Shown: positions 38,023 to 47,107 of the stretch, one piece after another
Numbering within the stretch: the first letter of the stretch is position 1
How the letters are laid out: every line of letters starts with the position of its first letter
Source of the DNA: Amycolatopsis balhimycina FH 1894
GTDB taxonomy: Bacteria; Actinomycetota; Actinomycetes; Mycobacteriales; Pseudonocardiaceae
Assembly: GCF_000384295.1 (NCBI RefSeq)
Contig: NZ_KB913037.1
Coordinates: forward strand, 8,495,533 to 8,559,532
Reading direction: 5' to 3'
Length of the DNA stretch: 64,000 nt
Made by a program: the position numbers and the translations under genes
Notes under the pieces: generated by a model
What the model was told of the DNA's origin: nothing
What the model saw: only the letters and a program-made list of their open reading frames with translations
Databases searched by the model: none

Positions 38023-38310
38023 GAACTGCCTGCTGCCCTTCTGAAACAATCTATCAAGGCCGCCAAGATCGCCACTGCCGACGTTGAAGCCACCCTTGAC
38101 CGGGCACTGGCTGCGGCCAGCCACTGCGAGACCGCGTACCTCGGTGCGCCGAACAGCATCCGTCGTCAGATCAACCAAGGTTTCTTCGAGAAGCTCTACA
38201 TCGGCCAGGACGGCACCGTTGAACGGGCTGACCTCACCGAGCCATTCGCTGCACTGCTGGAGACAGGTCAGATGATCCAGTTGTCCGTGCCCCGTCAACC
38301 GCCGATCTAG
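38023..38310 (+). pseudogene. Large serine recombinase C-terminal remnant
   Basis: 95 codons to a TAG, with no start codon that fits. LDRALAAASHCETAYLGAPN then SIRRQINQGFFEKLYI and LTEPFAALL match the C-terminal part of large serine recombinases of actinophages and integrative elements. The catalytic and zinc-ribbon parts are missing. It lies just beyond the 3' side of tRNA-Pro. Confidence 0.7.
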
Positions 38311-38493
38311 CGTCTCAGACCGCCCATGGCGAGGCGTGCGCCGCCGATCCGGACCACCCCACCGCCGACCGCGTCCGCCCGTCTGACGTTCTCGCGGCGA
38401 CATTCGACGAGCACCTCACGGCCACGGAACGTACATACACAAACACGCCCGGCGAGCGTCTGCTCGTCGGGAGTGGTGTGAAAGAAGACTATC

Positions 38494-38570
38494 TGGTCGG
38501 GATGACAGGATTTGAACCTGCGACCCTCCGCTCCCAAAGCGGATGCGCTACCAAGCTGCGCCACATCCCG
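38494..38570 (-). tRNA. tRNA-Pro(TGG)
   Basis: The reverse strand starts CGGGATG, pairs with CATCCCG, has the anticodon loop CTTTGGGAG region with TGG, the T-arm GCAGG-TTCAAAT-CCTGT, discriminator A and encoded CCA. It is divergent from tRNA-Gly; a short hairpin (ACACCCCC/GGGGGTGT, 38573-38590) lies at its 5' side. Confidence 0.95.
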
Positions 38571-38649
38571 GTACACCCCCAGGGGGGTGTGCGATCAGCC
38601 TAGCGGGTCACGCTAAGCTGACTTCGCACCCGGGTACCGACGGGGGCAC

Positions 38650-38723
38650 GCGGGTGTAGCTCAATGGTAGAGCCCTAGTCTTCCAAACTAGCTACGCGGG
38701 TTCGATTCCCGTCACCCGCTCCA
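38650..38723 (+). tRNA. tRNA-Gly(TCC)
   Basis: GCGGGTG pairs with CACCCGC, D-arm GCTC/GAGC, anticodon loop CTTCCAA (TCC), T-arm GCGGG-TTCGATT-CCCGT, discriminator T, encoded CCA. The 3' 49 bases are overlapped, antisense, by the end of the hybrid kinase gene. Confidence 0.95.
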
Positions 38724-41700
38724 TCCAGCGAAGCGGCGTCCGCCTCCAGGGACGTCGCTATCACGTCCAGCAGCTTGTCCGTGTCCACCGGCTTCGTGAT
38801 GTAGTCGTCCGCGCCGCTGGCCAGGGTTCGGGCGCGGTCCTCCGCCGTTGCCTTGGCTGTGACCGCGATCACCGGGAGGTCGGCGTTGGCTGCCTCGGCT
38901 CGGATTGCCGCGATCGTTGCGTTTCCGTCCAGCTCCGGCATCATCACGTCCATCAGGACCAGGGCCGTGTCCTCGTTGCGCTCCAGGGCGCGGATTCCGT
39001 CGACGCCCGTCTCCGCGTAGATCACGTCCAGGCCCGCCTGCTCCAGGACCGCTGCCAGGGCGAACACGTTGCGCAGGTCGTCGTCGACGATGAGGACCTT
39101 CTCGCCGTGGAAGCGCTTCGGGGCGATGTCCGGGGCCGCCACCAGGACCGTGCTGGGTACCGGGGGCAGCCGGGGGGTCGACAACGCCGTCACCGGGTCG
39201 ACCAGGTTGGCCGCCGCCACCGGCAGGTACAGGGTGAACGTGCTGCCCACGCCCGGTTCGCTCACCACGCGCAGCTCGCCGCCCAGCAGTTCCGTCAGCT
39301 GCTGGCTGATGTTCAGCCCCAGGCCCGTGCCGCCGTACTTGCGGCTCGTCGTGCCGTCCGCCTGGCGGAACGCCTCGAAGATGACCGCCAGCTTCTCATC
39401 CGGGATCCCTATCCCGGTGTCCTCGACGGCGAACGCGATGATGCCGGGCGCGTTCCGCAGCGATTCCTGCTCCACCTCCGCCGGGTCCGCCGCCCGGATG
39501 TGCAGGCGGACGCCGCCCTCGTTGGTGAACTTCGCCGCGTTCGAGAGCAGATTCCGCAAGATCTGCTGGAGGCGGTGCTCGTCGGTGTGGACGCTGCCCG
39601 GCACCGGGGGGTCGATGTGGACGGCGAACTCGAGGCCCTTGTCCGCGGTCAGCGGCCGGCACAGCGACTCCACGTAGTCCACCAGCTCCGGCAGCGTGAT
39701 GTCGGACATCTGCATGTCCAGCCGGCCCGCCTCGACCTTCGCCAGGTCCAGTATGTCGTTGATCAGCTGCTGCAGGTCCGAACCCGCCGCGTAGATCGTC
39801 TTCGCGAACTGGATCTGCTTCTCCGTGAGGTTGCCCTCGGGGTTCTCCGACAGCAGCTTCGCCAGGATCAACGCGCTGTTCAGCGGCGTCCGCAGCTCGT
39901 GCGACATGTTCGCCATGAACTCGGTCTTGTACTGCGACGCCACCGTCAGCTGCCCGGCGCGTTCCTCCAGTTCCTGGCGGGCCTGCTCGATCTCGCTGTT
40001 CTTGACCTCGATGTCGCGGTTCTGCTGCGCGAGCAGCGCGGCCTTCTCGGCCAGCTCGGTGTTGGACCGCCGTAGCTCGCCCTGCTGGGCCTGCAGCTGC
40101 TCCGACCTGGCCCGCAGCTCCTGCGCCAGCCGCTGCGACTCCGTCAGCAGCGCCTCGGTCCGCGAGTTCGACAGGATCGTGTTCACGTTGACGCCGATCG
40201 TGTGCCGCAGCTGCTCCAGCAGGTCTTGGTGCACCGTGCTGAACTCGTTGACCGACGCCAGCTCCAGCACGCCGAGCACCTCGCCCTGGAACAGCACCGG
40301 CAGCACGATGAGGTTCACCGGCGCCGCCGAGCCGAGCCCGGACGAGATCAGCGCGTACTCCGGCGGTGCGTTGTGGACGAGGATCGTGCGCTGGTCGACG
40401 GCGGCCTGGCCGATCAGCGACTCGCCCATCGCGAACCGGAGCCCCGCGCGCGACTGCGCGAGCCCGTAGGCCGCGATGCACTCCAGCACCGTGCCGTCGC
40501 GGTCGTCGTCGCGGGCCAGGAAGAACGCGCCCTGCTGCGCGCGCACCAGCGGGGCCAGCTCGGACAGGATCAGCGCCGCCACCGAGGCCAGGTCGCGGTG
40601 CCCCTGCATCCGGCCCGACAGCTGCGCGAGGTTCGTCTTCAGCCAGTCCTGTTCGCGGTTGGTCCTCGTCGTTTCCTTGAGGTTCGCGATCATCTGGTTG
40701 ATGTTGTCCTTGAGGTCGGCCACCTCGCCGGACGCGTCGACCGTGATGTGCCGGGTCAGGTCGCCCGCCGTCACCGCCGTCGCGACCTGCGCGATCGCGC
40801 GGACCTGCGTGGTCAGGTTCCCGGCCAGCTGGTTCACGCTCTCGGTGAGCCGCTGCCAGGTGCCGGACACGCCGTCGACCTCGGCCTGGCCACCCAGCTT
40901 GCCCTCGGTGCCGACCTCGCGCGCCACGCGCGTGACCTCGGAGGCGAACGCCGAGAGCTGGTCGACCATCGTGTTCATGGTCGTCTTGAGCTCGAGGATT
41001 TCGCCGCGGGCGTCGACGTCGATCTTCTTCGTCAGATCGCCCTTCGCGACCGCGGTGGTCACCTGCGAGATGTTGCGCACCTGGCTGGTCAGGTTGTGCG
41101 CCATGAAGTTGACGTTCTCGGTCAGGTCCTTCCAGGTCCCGGCGACACCGGGCACCCGCGCCTGGCCGCCGAGGATGCCTTCGGTGCCGACTTCGCGGGC
41201 GACGCGGGTGACCTCGTCGGCGAACGCGCGCAGCGTCTCGACCATGCCGTTCAGCGTCTCGGCCAGGGCCGCGACCTCGCCCTGGGCCTCGATGCGGATC
41301 TTCTTCGACAGGTCGCCGTTGGCCACCGCGCTCGCCACCGTGGCGATGTTGCGCACCTGGTCGGTCAGGTTGTCGGCCATGACGTTGACGTTGTCGGTGA
41401 GGTCCTTCCACGTGCCCGCGACGCCGCGGACGCGCGCCTGGCCGCCGAGGATGCCTTCGGTGCCGACTTCGCGGGCGACGCGGGTGACCTCGTCGGCGAA
41501 CGCCGAGAGCTGGTCGACCATCGTGTTCAGCGTCGTCTTGAGCTCGAGGATCTCGCCGCGGGCATCGACAGTGATCTTCTGCGTCAGGTCGCCCTGCGCG
41601 ACCGCCGCCGTCACCTGGGCGATGTTCCGGACCTGGTCGGTCAGGTTGTTCGCCATCGAGTTGACGTTGTCGGTCAGGTCCTTCCAGGTCCCGGCGACGC

Positions 41701-43336
41701 CGGGCACGGTGGCCTGGCCGCCGAGCTTCCCCTCGGTACCGACTTCGCGGGCGACGCGGGTGACCTCGTCGGCGAACGCCGACAGCTGGTCCACCATCGT
41801 GTTCAGCGTGTTCTTGAGTTCCAGGATCTCGCCCCGGGCGTCGACCGCGATCTTCTGCGTCAGGTCGCCGCGTGCGACGGCCGTGGCGACCTGGGCGATG
41901 TTGCGCACCTGGGTGGTCAGGTTGTTCGCCATGAAGTTCACCGAGCCGGTGAGGTCGCGCCAGGTGCCGGCGACGCCGGGGACCTGCGCCTGCCCGCCCA
42001 GCTGACCCTCGGTGCCGACCTCGCGGGCCACCCGGGTGACTTCGTCGGCGAACGCGGACAGCTGGTCCACCATGGTGTTCATGGTCGTCTTGAGCTCGAG
42101 GATCTCGCCGCGGGCGTCGACGGTGATCTTCTGCGTCAGGTCGCCCTTCGCCACGGCCGTGGTCACGTGCGAGATGTTGCGGACCTGGTCGGTGAGGTTG
42201 TCGGCCATCCCGTTGACCGAGTCGGTGAGGCTGCGCCACGTCCCGGCCGCGCCGGCCACCTCGGCCTGCCCGCCGAGCTTGCCCTCGCTGCCGACCTCGC
42301 GCGCCACGCGGGTGACTTCGCCGGCGAACGCGGAGAGCTGGTCGACCATCGTGTTCAGCGTGTTCTTCAGCTGCAGGATCTCGCCGCGGGCGTCGACATC
42401 GATCTTCTTCGTCAAGTCGCCGTTGGCCACCGCGGTCGCCACCTGGGAGATCCCGCGGACCTGGTCCGTGAGGTTGTCGGCCATCAGGTTGACCGAGTCG
42501 GTGAGGTCGCGCCACGTCCCGGCCACGCCCGGCACCTGGGCCTGGCCGCCGAGCTTGCCGTCCGAACCGACCTCGCGGGAGACGCGGGTGACCTCGTCGG
42601 CGAACGCCGAGAGCTGGTCGACCATCGTGTTGATGGTGTTCTTGAGCTCGAGGATCTCGCCGCGGGCGTCGACGTTGATCTTCTGGGTCAGGTCGCCGCG
42701 CGCGACGGCGGTGGTGACCTGCGCGATGTTGCGGACCTGCTCGGTGAGGTTGTCGGCCATGAAGTTGACCGAGTCGGTCAGGTCGCGCCACGTGCCCGAC
42801 ACGCCCGGCACGACCGCCTGGCCGCCGAGACGTCCCTCACCAGCGATCTCGCGGGAGAGCCTCGTCACTTCGGCGGCGAACCGCGACAGCTGCGAGATGA
42901 GACCGTTGACCGTCTTCGCGAGCGTGGCGTACGCGCCCTGCAGCGGGCGGCCGTCCAGGGTGAGGGTCATCGGCTGGGACAGGTCGCCGTCGGCGACGGC
43001 GCCGAGCACCCGGTCGAGCTCGATCGCCGGCCGGGTGAGGTCCTCGACCAGGCCGTTCACGCAGTCGACGGCGGTGGTCCAGCCGCCGGGGCCGACCTGC
43101 CCCTCGAGCCGCTCGCTGAGCCTGCCTTCCTGCCCGACCGCCCCGCGCACCCGCAGCAGTTCGCTGACCAGCCGCTGGTTGCGTTCGGCGATGTCGTTGA
43201 ACGCGACGGCGAGCTGCGCCGAGATGCCGTCGCCGTGGGGGACGAGCCGCCGGCGGAAGTTGCCGTCCCCGAGATCCCGCACCGCGACGAGCACCCGCTC
43301 CAGCGCGGCCGCTTCGCTCTGGGATTCCGTTGTCAT
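38675..43336 (-). CDS. Soluble hybrid histidine kinase with HAMP array, GAF and receiver
   Basis: 1553 residues from ATG 43336; the longer frame beyond it runs into the divergent gene and is not credible. No membrane segment. Residues about 20-890 are roughly ten HAMP units of 92 residues ([37 protein letters not shown]). A GAF domain (905-1060), a coiled coil (1063-1135), HisKA with His1146 ([10 protein letters not shown]), HATPase (from 1249; [17 protein letters not shown]) and a receiver (1407-1535) with Asp1463 follow. This is the layout of fungal Nik1-type osmosensing kinases and their bacterial relatives. The last 16 residues ([16 protein letters not shown]) are encoded antisense to tRNA-Gly. 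It is divergent from a PP2C phosphatase, its likely signalling partner. Confidence 0.93.
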   Translation of the reverse strand: MTTESQSEAAALERVLVAVRDLGDGNFRRRLVPHGDGISAQLAVAFNDIAERNQRLVSELLRVRGAVGQEGRLSERLEGQVGPGGWTTAVDCVNGLVEDLTRPAIELDRVLGAVADGDLSQPMTLTLDGRPLQGAYATLAKTVNGLISQLSRFAAEVTRLSREIAGEGRLGGQAVVPGVSGTWRDLTDSVNFMADNLTEQVRNIAQVTTAVARGDLTQKINVDARGEILELKNTINTMVDQLSAFADEVTRVSREVGSDGKLGGQAQVPGVAGTWRDLTDSVNLMADNLTDQVRGISQVATAVANGDLTKKIDVDARGEILQLKNTLNTMVDQLSAFAGEVTRVAREVGSEGKLGGQAEVAGAAGTWRSLTDSVNGMADNLTDQVRNISHVTTAVAKGDLTQKITVDARGEILELKTTMNTMVDQLSAFADEVTRVAREVGTEGQLGGQAQVPGVAGTWRDLTGSVNFMANNLTTQVRNIAQVATAVARGDLTQKIAVDARGEILELKNTLNTMVDQLSAFADEVTRVAREVGTEGKLGGQATVPGVAGTWKDLTDNVNSMANNLTDQVRNIAQVTAAVAQGDLTQKITVDARGEILELKTTLNTMVDQLSAFADEVTRVAREVGTEGILGGQARVRGVAGTWKDLTDNVNVMADNLTDQVRNIATVASAVANGDLSKKIRIEAQGEVAALAETLNGMVETLRAFADEVTRVAREVGTEGILGGQARVPGVAGTWKDLTENVNFMAHNLTSQVRNISQVTTAVAKGDLTKKIDVDARGEILELKTTMNTMVDQLSAFASEVTRVAREVGTEGKLGGQAEVDGVSGTWQRLTESVNQLAGNLTTQVRAIAQVATAVTAGDLTRHITVDASGEVADLKDNINQMIANLKETTRTNREQDWLKTNLAQLSGRMQGHRDLASVAALILSELAPLVRAQQGAFFLARDDDRDGTVLECIAAYGLAQSRAGLRFAMGESLIGQAAVDQRTILVHNAPPEYALISSGLGSAAPVNLIVLPVLFQGEVLGVLELASVNEFSTVHQDLLEQLRHTIGVNVNTILSNSRTEALLTESQRLAQELRARSEQLQAQQGELRRSNTELAEKAALLAQQNRDIEVKNSEIEQARQELEERAGQLTVASQYKTEFMANMSHELRTPLNSALILAKLLSENPEGNLTEKQIQFAKTIYAAGSDLQQLINDILDLAKVEAGRLDMQMSDITLPELVDYVESLCRPLTADKGLEFAVHIDPPVPGSVHTDEHRLQQILRNLLSNAAKFTNEGGVRLHIRAADPAEVEQESLRNAPGIIAFAVEDTGIGIPDEKLAVIFEAFRQADGTTSRKYGGTGLGLNISQQLTELLGGELRVVSEPGVGSTFTLYLPVAAANLVDPVTALSTPRLPPVPSTVLVAAPDIAPKRFHGEKVLIVDDDLRNVFALAAVLEQAGLDVIYAETGVDGIRALERNEDTALVLMDVMMPELDGNATIAAIRAEAANADLPVIAVTAKATAEDRARTLASGADDYITKPVDTDKLLDVIATSLEADAASLDGAGDGNRTRVASLED
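40666..43276 (-). repeat. Tandem 276-bp HAMP-coding repeats
   Basis: About nine to ten in-frame units of 92 codons, with strong DNA similarity between central units (for example the GATCTCGCCGCGGGCGTCGA stretch recurs in most). Outer units are more diverged. Confidence 0.85.
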
Positions 43337-43475
43337 GTGTGCCGACCCTCTCCACCACGCGCGCGCCAGCCATGGTCGTCGACCCAGCGTGCCATGCTTC
43401 GCCCTACACTTCGAGCCAGTCCGCCCGCTCACGCGGTAGCCGTACGACAGCAGTCCGGAGGCAGGAGGTCCGTGC

Positions 43476-45029
43476 ATGGTGTCACGACCGGCCCCGGCGT
43501 CGGCGGCCCTGGCGCCGATGACCGGTGACGGCGGGCCGCCGGGCTTCGACGCGTTCGGGCGGGCCGTCCTCGAAGACGTGCGCGACGCGGTGTTCCTGCA
43601 GGACGCCGAAGGGGCGGTGCGCTGGGCGAACCCGGCCGCGCGAGCGCTGGCCGGAGAGGCCGCGCCGCGCCTGAACCCCGTCGCCGAGACCTCCGGGCAC
43701 ATAGAAGTCGCCGGCCGTCGTCACCCGGCAAGGGTCTGCGCCCTGCCGGGCGGCTGGCACGCCTGGACGGTCCCGGCGGAGGAGGTCCCGCAGCGGCACG
43801 TGGGCGACTTCCTGGCCCAGGCCGGGCCGCGGCTGGCGACCGCGCACGGCCGTCACGGCACCGCTCGCGTGATCGCCGAGCTGGCGGCGTCGGCGCTGGC
43901 CGAGACCGTCTTCGTCCTGCTGCCGACCACCCGCGGCCGGTGGGAGTGGTGGAGCTGCGAGCGCCCCGCCGCGCAGGGCCACGGCCGGATCCGGCGGGTC
44001 CCGCCCCAGGCCGCGCCGGTGCTCGCGGCGACGTTCGGCGCCACCGGGCGGCCGCAGTTCGCCCCGGTGCCCGCGGCCGAGGTCGCCACGCTGCCGCCGG
44101 TCGTCGCCGACCGTTTCGCCGGGCACGCCGACGTCTCGGTCGTCTCGCTCGGCCCGAACGTGGGTGCCGGGGTCACCGGCGCCCTGCTGCTGGGCCGCCG
44201 CGCCGACCCGGACTTCGGCGCCGAGCAGGCCCGCGCGGTCGTCGAGTTCGCCAAGGCGGCCGGGACGGCCCTGGCCAACGCCCAGCGCTACGCCCGCCAG
44301 GAGGAGGCGACCCGCGGGCTGGAGACCACCCTGCGCCCGGTCGACCCGCCCGAGCTCGACGGCGCCCGCTTCGAGACCTGGTACGAGCCGGCGGGTGGCG
44401 TGCTCGCGGTCGGCGGGGACTTCTTCGACGTCCTCGCCCACGACGACGGCAGCGCGTTCCTGGTGCTCGGCGACATCTGCGGCAAGGGACCGGAGGCCGC
44501 CGCGCTGACCGGCCGGGTCCGGCACGCACTGACCGCGCTCGCCATGGTCGAACGCGACGGCCGCACACTGCTGCGGCTGCTCAACGAACTGCTCATCGCC
44601 GGCGGCAGCAGCCGGTTCGCCACCCTCGTGCTCGGCACGGCCCGCCCGTCCGACGGGGGTGTCGGCCTGACGCTGGCCTCCGGCGGGCACCCGGCGCCGC
44701 TGATCGTCCGCCGGTCGGGCGTGGTCGAGGAGGTCACAGTCCCGGGCACACTGGTCGGCATCTCGCCGCAGGCCCGGTTCGCCGAAGCCGAGGTGCGGCT
44801 GGAGCGCGGCGACGTCTGCCTGCTCTACACCGACGGCATCACCGAGGCCCGCAACCGGCACGACCAGAGCGAGCTCTTCGGCGACGACCGGTTGCGCTCG
44901 GTGCTCGCGGCCGCGGCGGGCGAGCCGGCCCGCGAGGTGGTGCGGCGGCTGCGTCAGGCCGTGCGCGACTGGCTCGGCAGCTCCGCACATGACGATATCG
45001 CCGTGCTCGCCGTGGAATGTGCGGACTAA
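43476..45029 (+). CDS. PAS-GAF-SpoIIE (PP2C) serine phosphatase
   Basis: 517 residues; AGGAGG lies seven bases before the ATG. A PAS-like domain (VRDAVFLQDAEGAVRWANPA, 20-90), a GAF-like domain (about 120-270), then the phosphatase domain from 285: GGDFFDVLAHDDG, LVLGDICGKGPEAAALTGRV, LASGGHPAPLIV and CLLYTDGITEARN hold the acidic metal ligands. SpoIIE/RsbU-type enzymes dephosphorylate anti-sigma-factor antagonists. Divergent, 139 bases away, is the HAMP-array kinase. The pair suggests a stress-signalling module, and the next gene downstream has a SigB/SigF-like promoter. Confidence 0.92.
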   Translation: MVSRPAPASAALAPMTGDGGPPGFDAFGRAVLEDVRDAVFLQDAEGAVRWANPAARALAGEAAPRLNPVAETSGHIEVAGRRHPARVCALPGGWHAWTVPAEEVPQRHVGDFLAQAGPRLATAHGRHGTARVIAELAASALAETVFVLLPTTRGRWEWWSCERPAAQGHGRIRRVPPQAAPVLAATFGATGRPQFAPVPAAEVATLPPVVADRFAGHADVSVVSLGPNVGAGVTGALLLGRRADPDFGAEQARAVVEFAKAAGTALANAQRYARQEEATRGLETTLRPVDPPELDGARFETWYEPAGGVLAVGGDFFDVLAHDDGSAFLVLGDICGKGPEAAALTGRVRHALTALAMVERDGRTLLRLLNELLIAGGSSRFATLVLGTARPSDGGVGLTLASGGHPAPLIVRRSGVVEEVTVPGTLVGISPQARFAEAEVRLERGDVCLLYTDGITEARNRHDQSELFGDDRLRSVLAAAAGEPAREVVRRLRQAVRDWLGSSAHDDIAVLAVECAD

Positions 45030-45044
45030 CCCATCTTGCGGGGG

Positions 45045-45084
45045 TTCCGGGTGGCGGAGCCCCCGGCCCGGGGCGAAGCCCCGG
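45045..45084 (+). repeat. GC-rich repeat, copy left of pfpI
   Basis: TTCCGGGTGGCGGAGCC, CCCGGCCCGGGGCGAAG, CCCCGG. Flanks are also shared with the copy at 45731: TTGCGGGGG before, and CTGTCCT(T/C)TGTGGAC after. Confidence 0.85.
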
Positions 45085-45108
45085 ATGTCACTGTCCTTTG
45101 TGGACTGA

Positions 45109-45140
45109 GTTTGACGCCGTGGCGAGGGGGTAATTACCCC
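45109..45140 (+). promoter_or_regulatory. SigB/SigF-like promoter with 14-bp palindrome
   Basis: GTTT at 45109-45112 and GGGTAA at 45128-45133 are spaced by 15 bases, matching the actinobacterial general-stress sigma consensus (GTTT, 13-17 bases, GGGTA). The -10 lies inside a perfect palindrome, GGGGTAATTACCCC (45127-45140). Confidence 0.6.
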
Positions 45141-45171
45141 GGTGCACTCAGTTTTCCGACGGAGGAGCCCC

Positions 45172-45714
45172 ATGGCGAACGCACTGCAAGGACGCCGGGT
45201 CGCGATCCTGGCCGCGGACGGCGTCGAACAGGTCGAGCTGGAAAAGCCGCGCCAGGCCGTCCTCGACGAGGGCGCCACGGTCGAGCTGGTGTCCCTGGAC
45301 ACCGGCGAAATCCAGGCGATGAACGGCGACATCGACAAGGGCGACCGGTTCCCGGTGGACCGGAAGGTCGCCGACGTCGAGGTCGGCGACTTCGACGCGC
45401 TGCTGCTGCCCGGCGGCACGATGAACCCCGACAACCTGCGCACGGACCCCGCCGCGGTCAAGTTCGCCGGCGACTTCGTGCGTGCCGGCAAGCCGGTCGG
45501 GGTGATCTGCCACGGTCCGTGGACGCTCGTCGAAGCGGATGTCGTACGTGGCCGCACGCTGACGTCGTACCCGAGCATCCGGACCGACATCCGTAACGCC
45601 GGCGGCACGGTGATCGACGAAGAGGTCGTAGTGGACAACGGACTGGTCTCCAGCCGCAACCCGGACGACCTGCCGGCGTTCTGCCGGACAGTCGTGCGAG
45701 AGTTTGCGCGCTGA
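45172..45714 (+). CDS. DJ-1/PfpI family protein (stress type)
   Basis: 180 residues from ATG 45172, with GGAGGAG before it. The flavodoxin-like core is VAILAADGVEQVELEKPRQA; the active-site elbow VICHGPWTLVEADVV carries Cys113, and Glu21/Glu23-like acids and His114 complete the usual site. GGTMNPDNLRTDPAAVKFAG is conserved in the YhbO/PfpI branch. These proteins act in protein or glyoxal damage defence. Its SigB-type promoter fits. The gene lies between two direct copies of the GC-rich repeat. Monocistronic. Confidence 0.9.
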   Translation: MANALQGRRVAILAADGVEQVELEKPRQAVLDEGATVELVSLDTGEIQAMNGDIDKGDRFPVDRKVADVEVGDFDALLLPGGTMNPDNLRTDPAAVKFAGDFVRAGKPVGVICHGPWTLVEADVVRGRTLTSYPSIRTDIRNAGGTVIDEEVVVDNGLVSSRNPDDLPAFCRTVVREFAR

Positions 45715-45730
45715 CCCGTGCTTATTGCGG

Positions 45731-45774
45731 GGGTCCGGGTGGCGGAGCCCCCGGCTCGGGGCGAAGCCCCGGAC
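45731..45774 (+). repeat. GC-rich repeat, copy right of pfpI
   Basis: GGGTCCGGGTGGCGGAGCC, CCCGGCTCGGGGCGAAG, CCCCGGAC. It contains internal inverted repeats (GGCTCGGGGCGAAGCCCC) and could form hairpins. Same orientation as the copy at 45045. Confidence 0.85.
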
Positions 45775-45902
45775 GATGCTGTCCTCTGTGGACCGTCCCT
45801 CTTTCGTGTGTTAAGTCCCGCTTAAATCTGTTGGCTTTCGGCACCGCGGCGGAGGACGCTGAGGGTGTGACGAGGATCGCCCGTGGAGAGGAGGTGGACG
45901 CG

Positions 45903-46067
45903 ATGACTGTGCACGCAAGGCGCTACGGCCGCTGGTGCCGTGAACACTTCGACGCGATCGCCGCCGAAGGCGTTCCCGCACCCCGCGGCGGCGAGCCCGC
46001 CGGCCAGGCCCTGCCCGAACCCGAGCCGGAGCCTGTTCAACCGGCCACCGAGCAGCCGCAACGCTGA
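45903..46067 (+). CDS. Small hypothetical protein (54 aa)
   Basis: 54 residues from ATG 45903, backed by GAGGAGG eight bases before. It starts MTVHARRYGRWCREHFDAIA and has a Pro/Glu tail (PEPEPEPVQPATEQPQ). One Cys. No known family. A strong terminator follows directly. The good ribosome site and terminator support a real small gene. Confidence 0.55.
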   Translation: MTVHARRYGRWCREHFDAIAAEGVPAPRGGEPAGQALPEPEPEPVQPATEQPQR

Positions 46068-46078
46068 CCGGAACGCGA

Positions 46079-46113
46079 AGAAGGCCTCCCCGGACTCCGG
46101 GGAGGCCTTCTTC
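46079..46113. terminator. Bidirectional rho-independent terminator
   Basis: AAGAAGGCCTCCCCGGA pairs with TCCGGGGAGGCCTTCTT around a one-base loop centre, giving A/T runs on both sides. It serves the small gene and the convergent membrane gene. Confidence 0.9.
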
Positions 46114-46119
46114 CGTGCG

Positions 46120-46530
46120 TCAGCGGTAGCTGCGCCGGTACCAGACCCGCCGGGGGCCGGGCACGCCGATGCGGGTGATGACGTCGGTCAGGATGGCGCC
46201 GATGACGAGCCAGATGACGGCGGCGAGACCGTCGTTGAGGAACGTCCGCAGCCCCACCGAGTCCGGCGTGAAGAGGTTGCGCAGGCCGAGCGACACGCCC
46301 GCCGACCACTCCGAGATCAGGTGCGCGAAGCCGTTCGCCGAGTTCGCCGAGCCCAGCACCAGCACGATGTGCACGGCCAGGACCAGCGCGAACACCGCGC
46401 AGACGAGGTGGATGAGGGCGTTGATCGTGCGGACGACCCGGAGGCGCGGGTGGGTGCGCTCCACGATCTCTTCGGCCGGTGCGGGCTCGTACGGCGTGCC
46501 GTACGGCTCGGGGGGCGGGGGATACGGCAT
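46120..46530 (-). CDS. Small integral membrane protein, unknown
   Basis: 136 residues from ATG 46530 (AAAGGA eight bases before). A Pro/Tyr-rich cytoplasmic start (MPYPPPPEPYGTPYEPAPAE) precedes two or three membrane segments: INALIHLVCAVFALVLAVHI, an amphipathic stretch (FAHLISEWSAGVSLGL) and LAAVIWLVIGAILTDVITRI. It ends RRVWYRRSYR. The layout recalls YggT-like proteins but is not diagnostic. It shares a divergent promoter region, with a strong inverted repeat, with the HTH regulator. Confidence 0.7.
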   Translation of the reverse strand: MPYPPPPEPYGTPYEPAPAEEIVERTHPRLRVVRTINALIHLVCAVFALVLAVHIVLVLGSANSANGFAHLISEWSAGVSLGLRNLFTPDSVGLRTFLNDGLAAVIWLVIGAILTDVITRIGVPGPRRVWYRRSYR

Positions 46531-46625
46531 CGTCGGCGTCCTTTCGACTGTCCGATGTGGACGTATCGGGCGAGCGGGAACAACACGGGGAATACCCGTC
46601 ACCCGGGTGAGCGAACCGCGTACTC

Positions 46626-46665
46626 CTCAAACTTCCCTATTGGATGAGTGATAGGGTAGTTTGAG
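46626..46665. promoter_or_regulatory. 15-bp-arm inverted repeat, likely operator
   Basis: CTCAAACTTCCCTAT (46626-46640) and ATAGGGTAGTTTGAG (46651-46665) match at 14 of 15 positions around a 10-base spacer. It lies in the divergent region 17 bases before the HTH gene start, so it is probably that protein's own binding site. Confidence 0.75.
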
Positions 46666-46681
46666 GCATGCAAGGAGGGTC

Positions 46682-47107
46682 ATGGCGCAGGAAGTCTTCT
46701 CCGTCGAACAGGTCGCCGCGAAGCTCGGCCTGCACGTCCGGACCGTCCGGAACTACGTGCGGGACGGGCGGCTGAAGGCGGTCCGGATCGGCAAGCAGTA
46801 CCGGATCACGGCCGAGGACCTGGCGGCCTTCACCGGGCTGCCCGTCGCGGAGCGGGCCGAGGCGCCGACCGCCGAGCTGTCGGGCGTCGCCGAGATCGGC
46901 GGCGTCGACCGGGCCGCGGCCGACCGGATCGCCACCATGGTCGTGGCCTCGGTGAACGGGCCGCGGGACGGTGGTGAACGGCCCCTGCGCGTCGAAACCA
47001 TCTACGACGGGGAGCGCTCCACCATGAAGATCATCGTGCTTGGCGACCTCGCCGCCGGCGCCGACCTGCTGCGCTGGGTGGCCTCGGTCACGGAGAACCT
47101 GACGTGA
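46682..47107 (+). CDS. Excisionase/MerR-like HTH regulator
   Basis: 141 residues; AAGGAGGG lies just before the ATG. Residues 5-55 are a winged helix of the excisionase family (FSVEQVAAKLGLHVRTVRNY, then DGRLKAVRIGKQYRI). The C-terminal 80 residues form a small domain of mixed strands (ADRIATMVVASVNG, MKIIVLGDL), perhaps a ligand domain. It is the first gene of a three-gene operon: its stop overlaps the hydrolase start (GTGA). A long inverted repeat upstream suggests autoregulation. Confidence 0.85.
   Translation: MAQEVFSVEQVAAKLGLHVRTVRNYVRDGRLKAVRIGKQYRITAEDLAAFTGLPVAERAEAPTAELSGVAEIGGVDRAAADRIATMVVASVNGPRDGGERPLRVETIYDGERSTMKIIVLGDLAAGADLLRWVASVTENLT

Noticed and set aside
38310..38650. 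Attachment-site duplication of the tRNA-Pro 3' end
   Set aside because: I found no second copy of the tRNA 3' segment in the window, and the remnants are of the serine-recombinase type, which seldom uses tRNA genes.
40666..43276. CRISPR or mobile tandem array
   Set aside because: The 276-base units are in frame and encode HAMP domains.
40202..43528. Rightward 1108-codon open frame across the HAMP-array kinase
   Set aside because: Antisense shadow; its repetitiveness comes from the HAMP repeats.
43337..43702. 122-residue N-terminal extension of the hybrid kinase
   Set aside because: It would overlap the ribosome site and first 75 codons of the divergent phosphatase, and its composition is that of a shadow frame.
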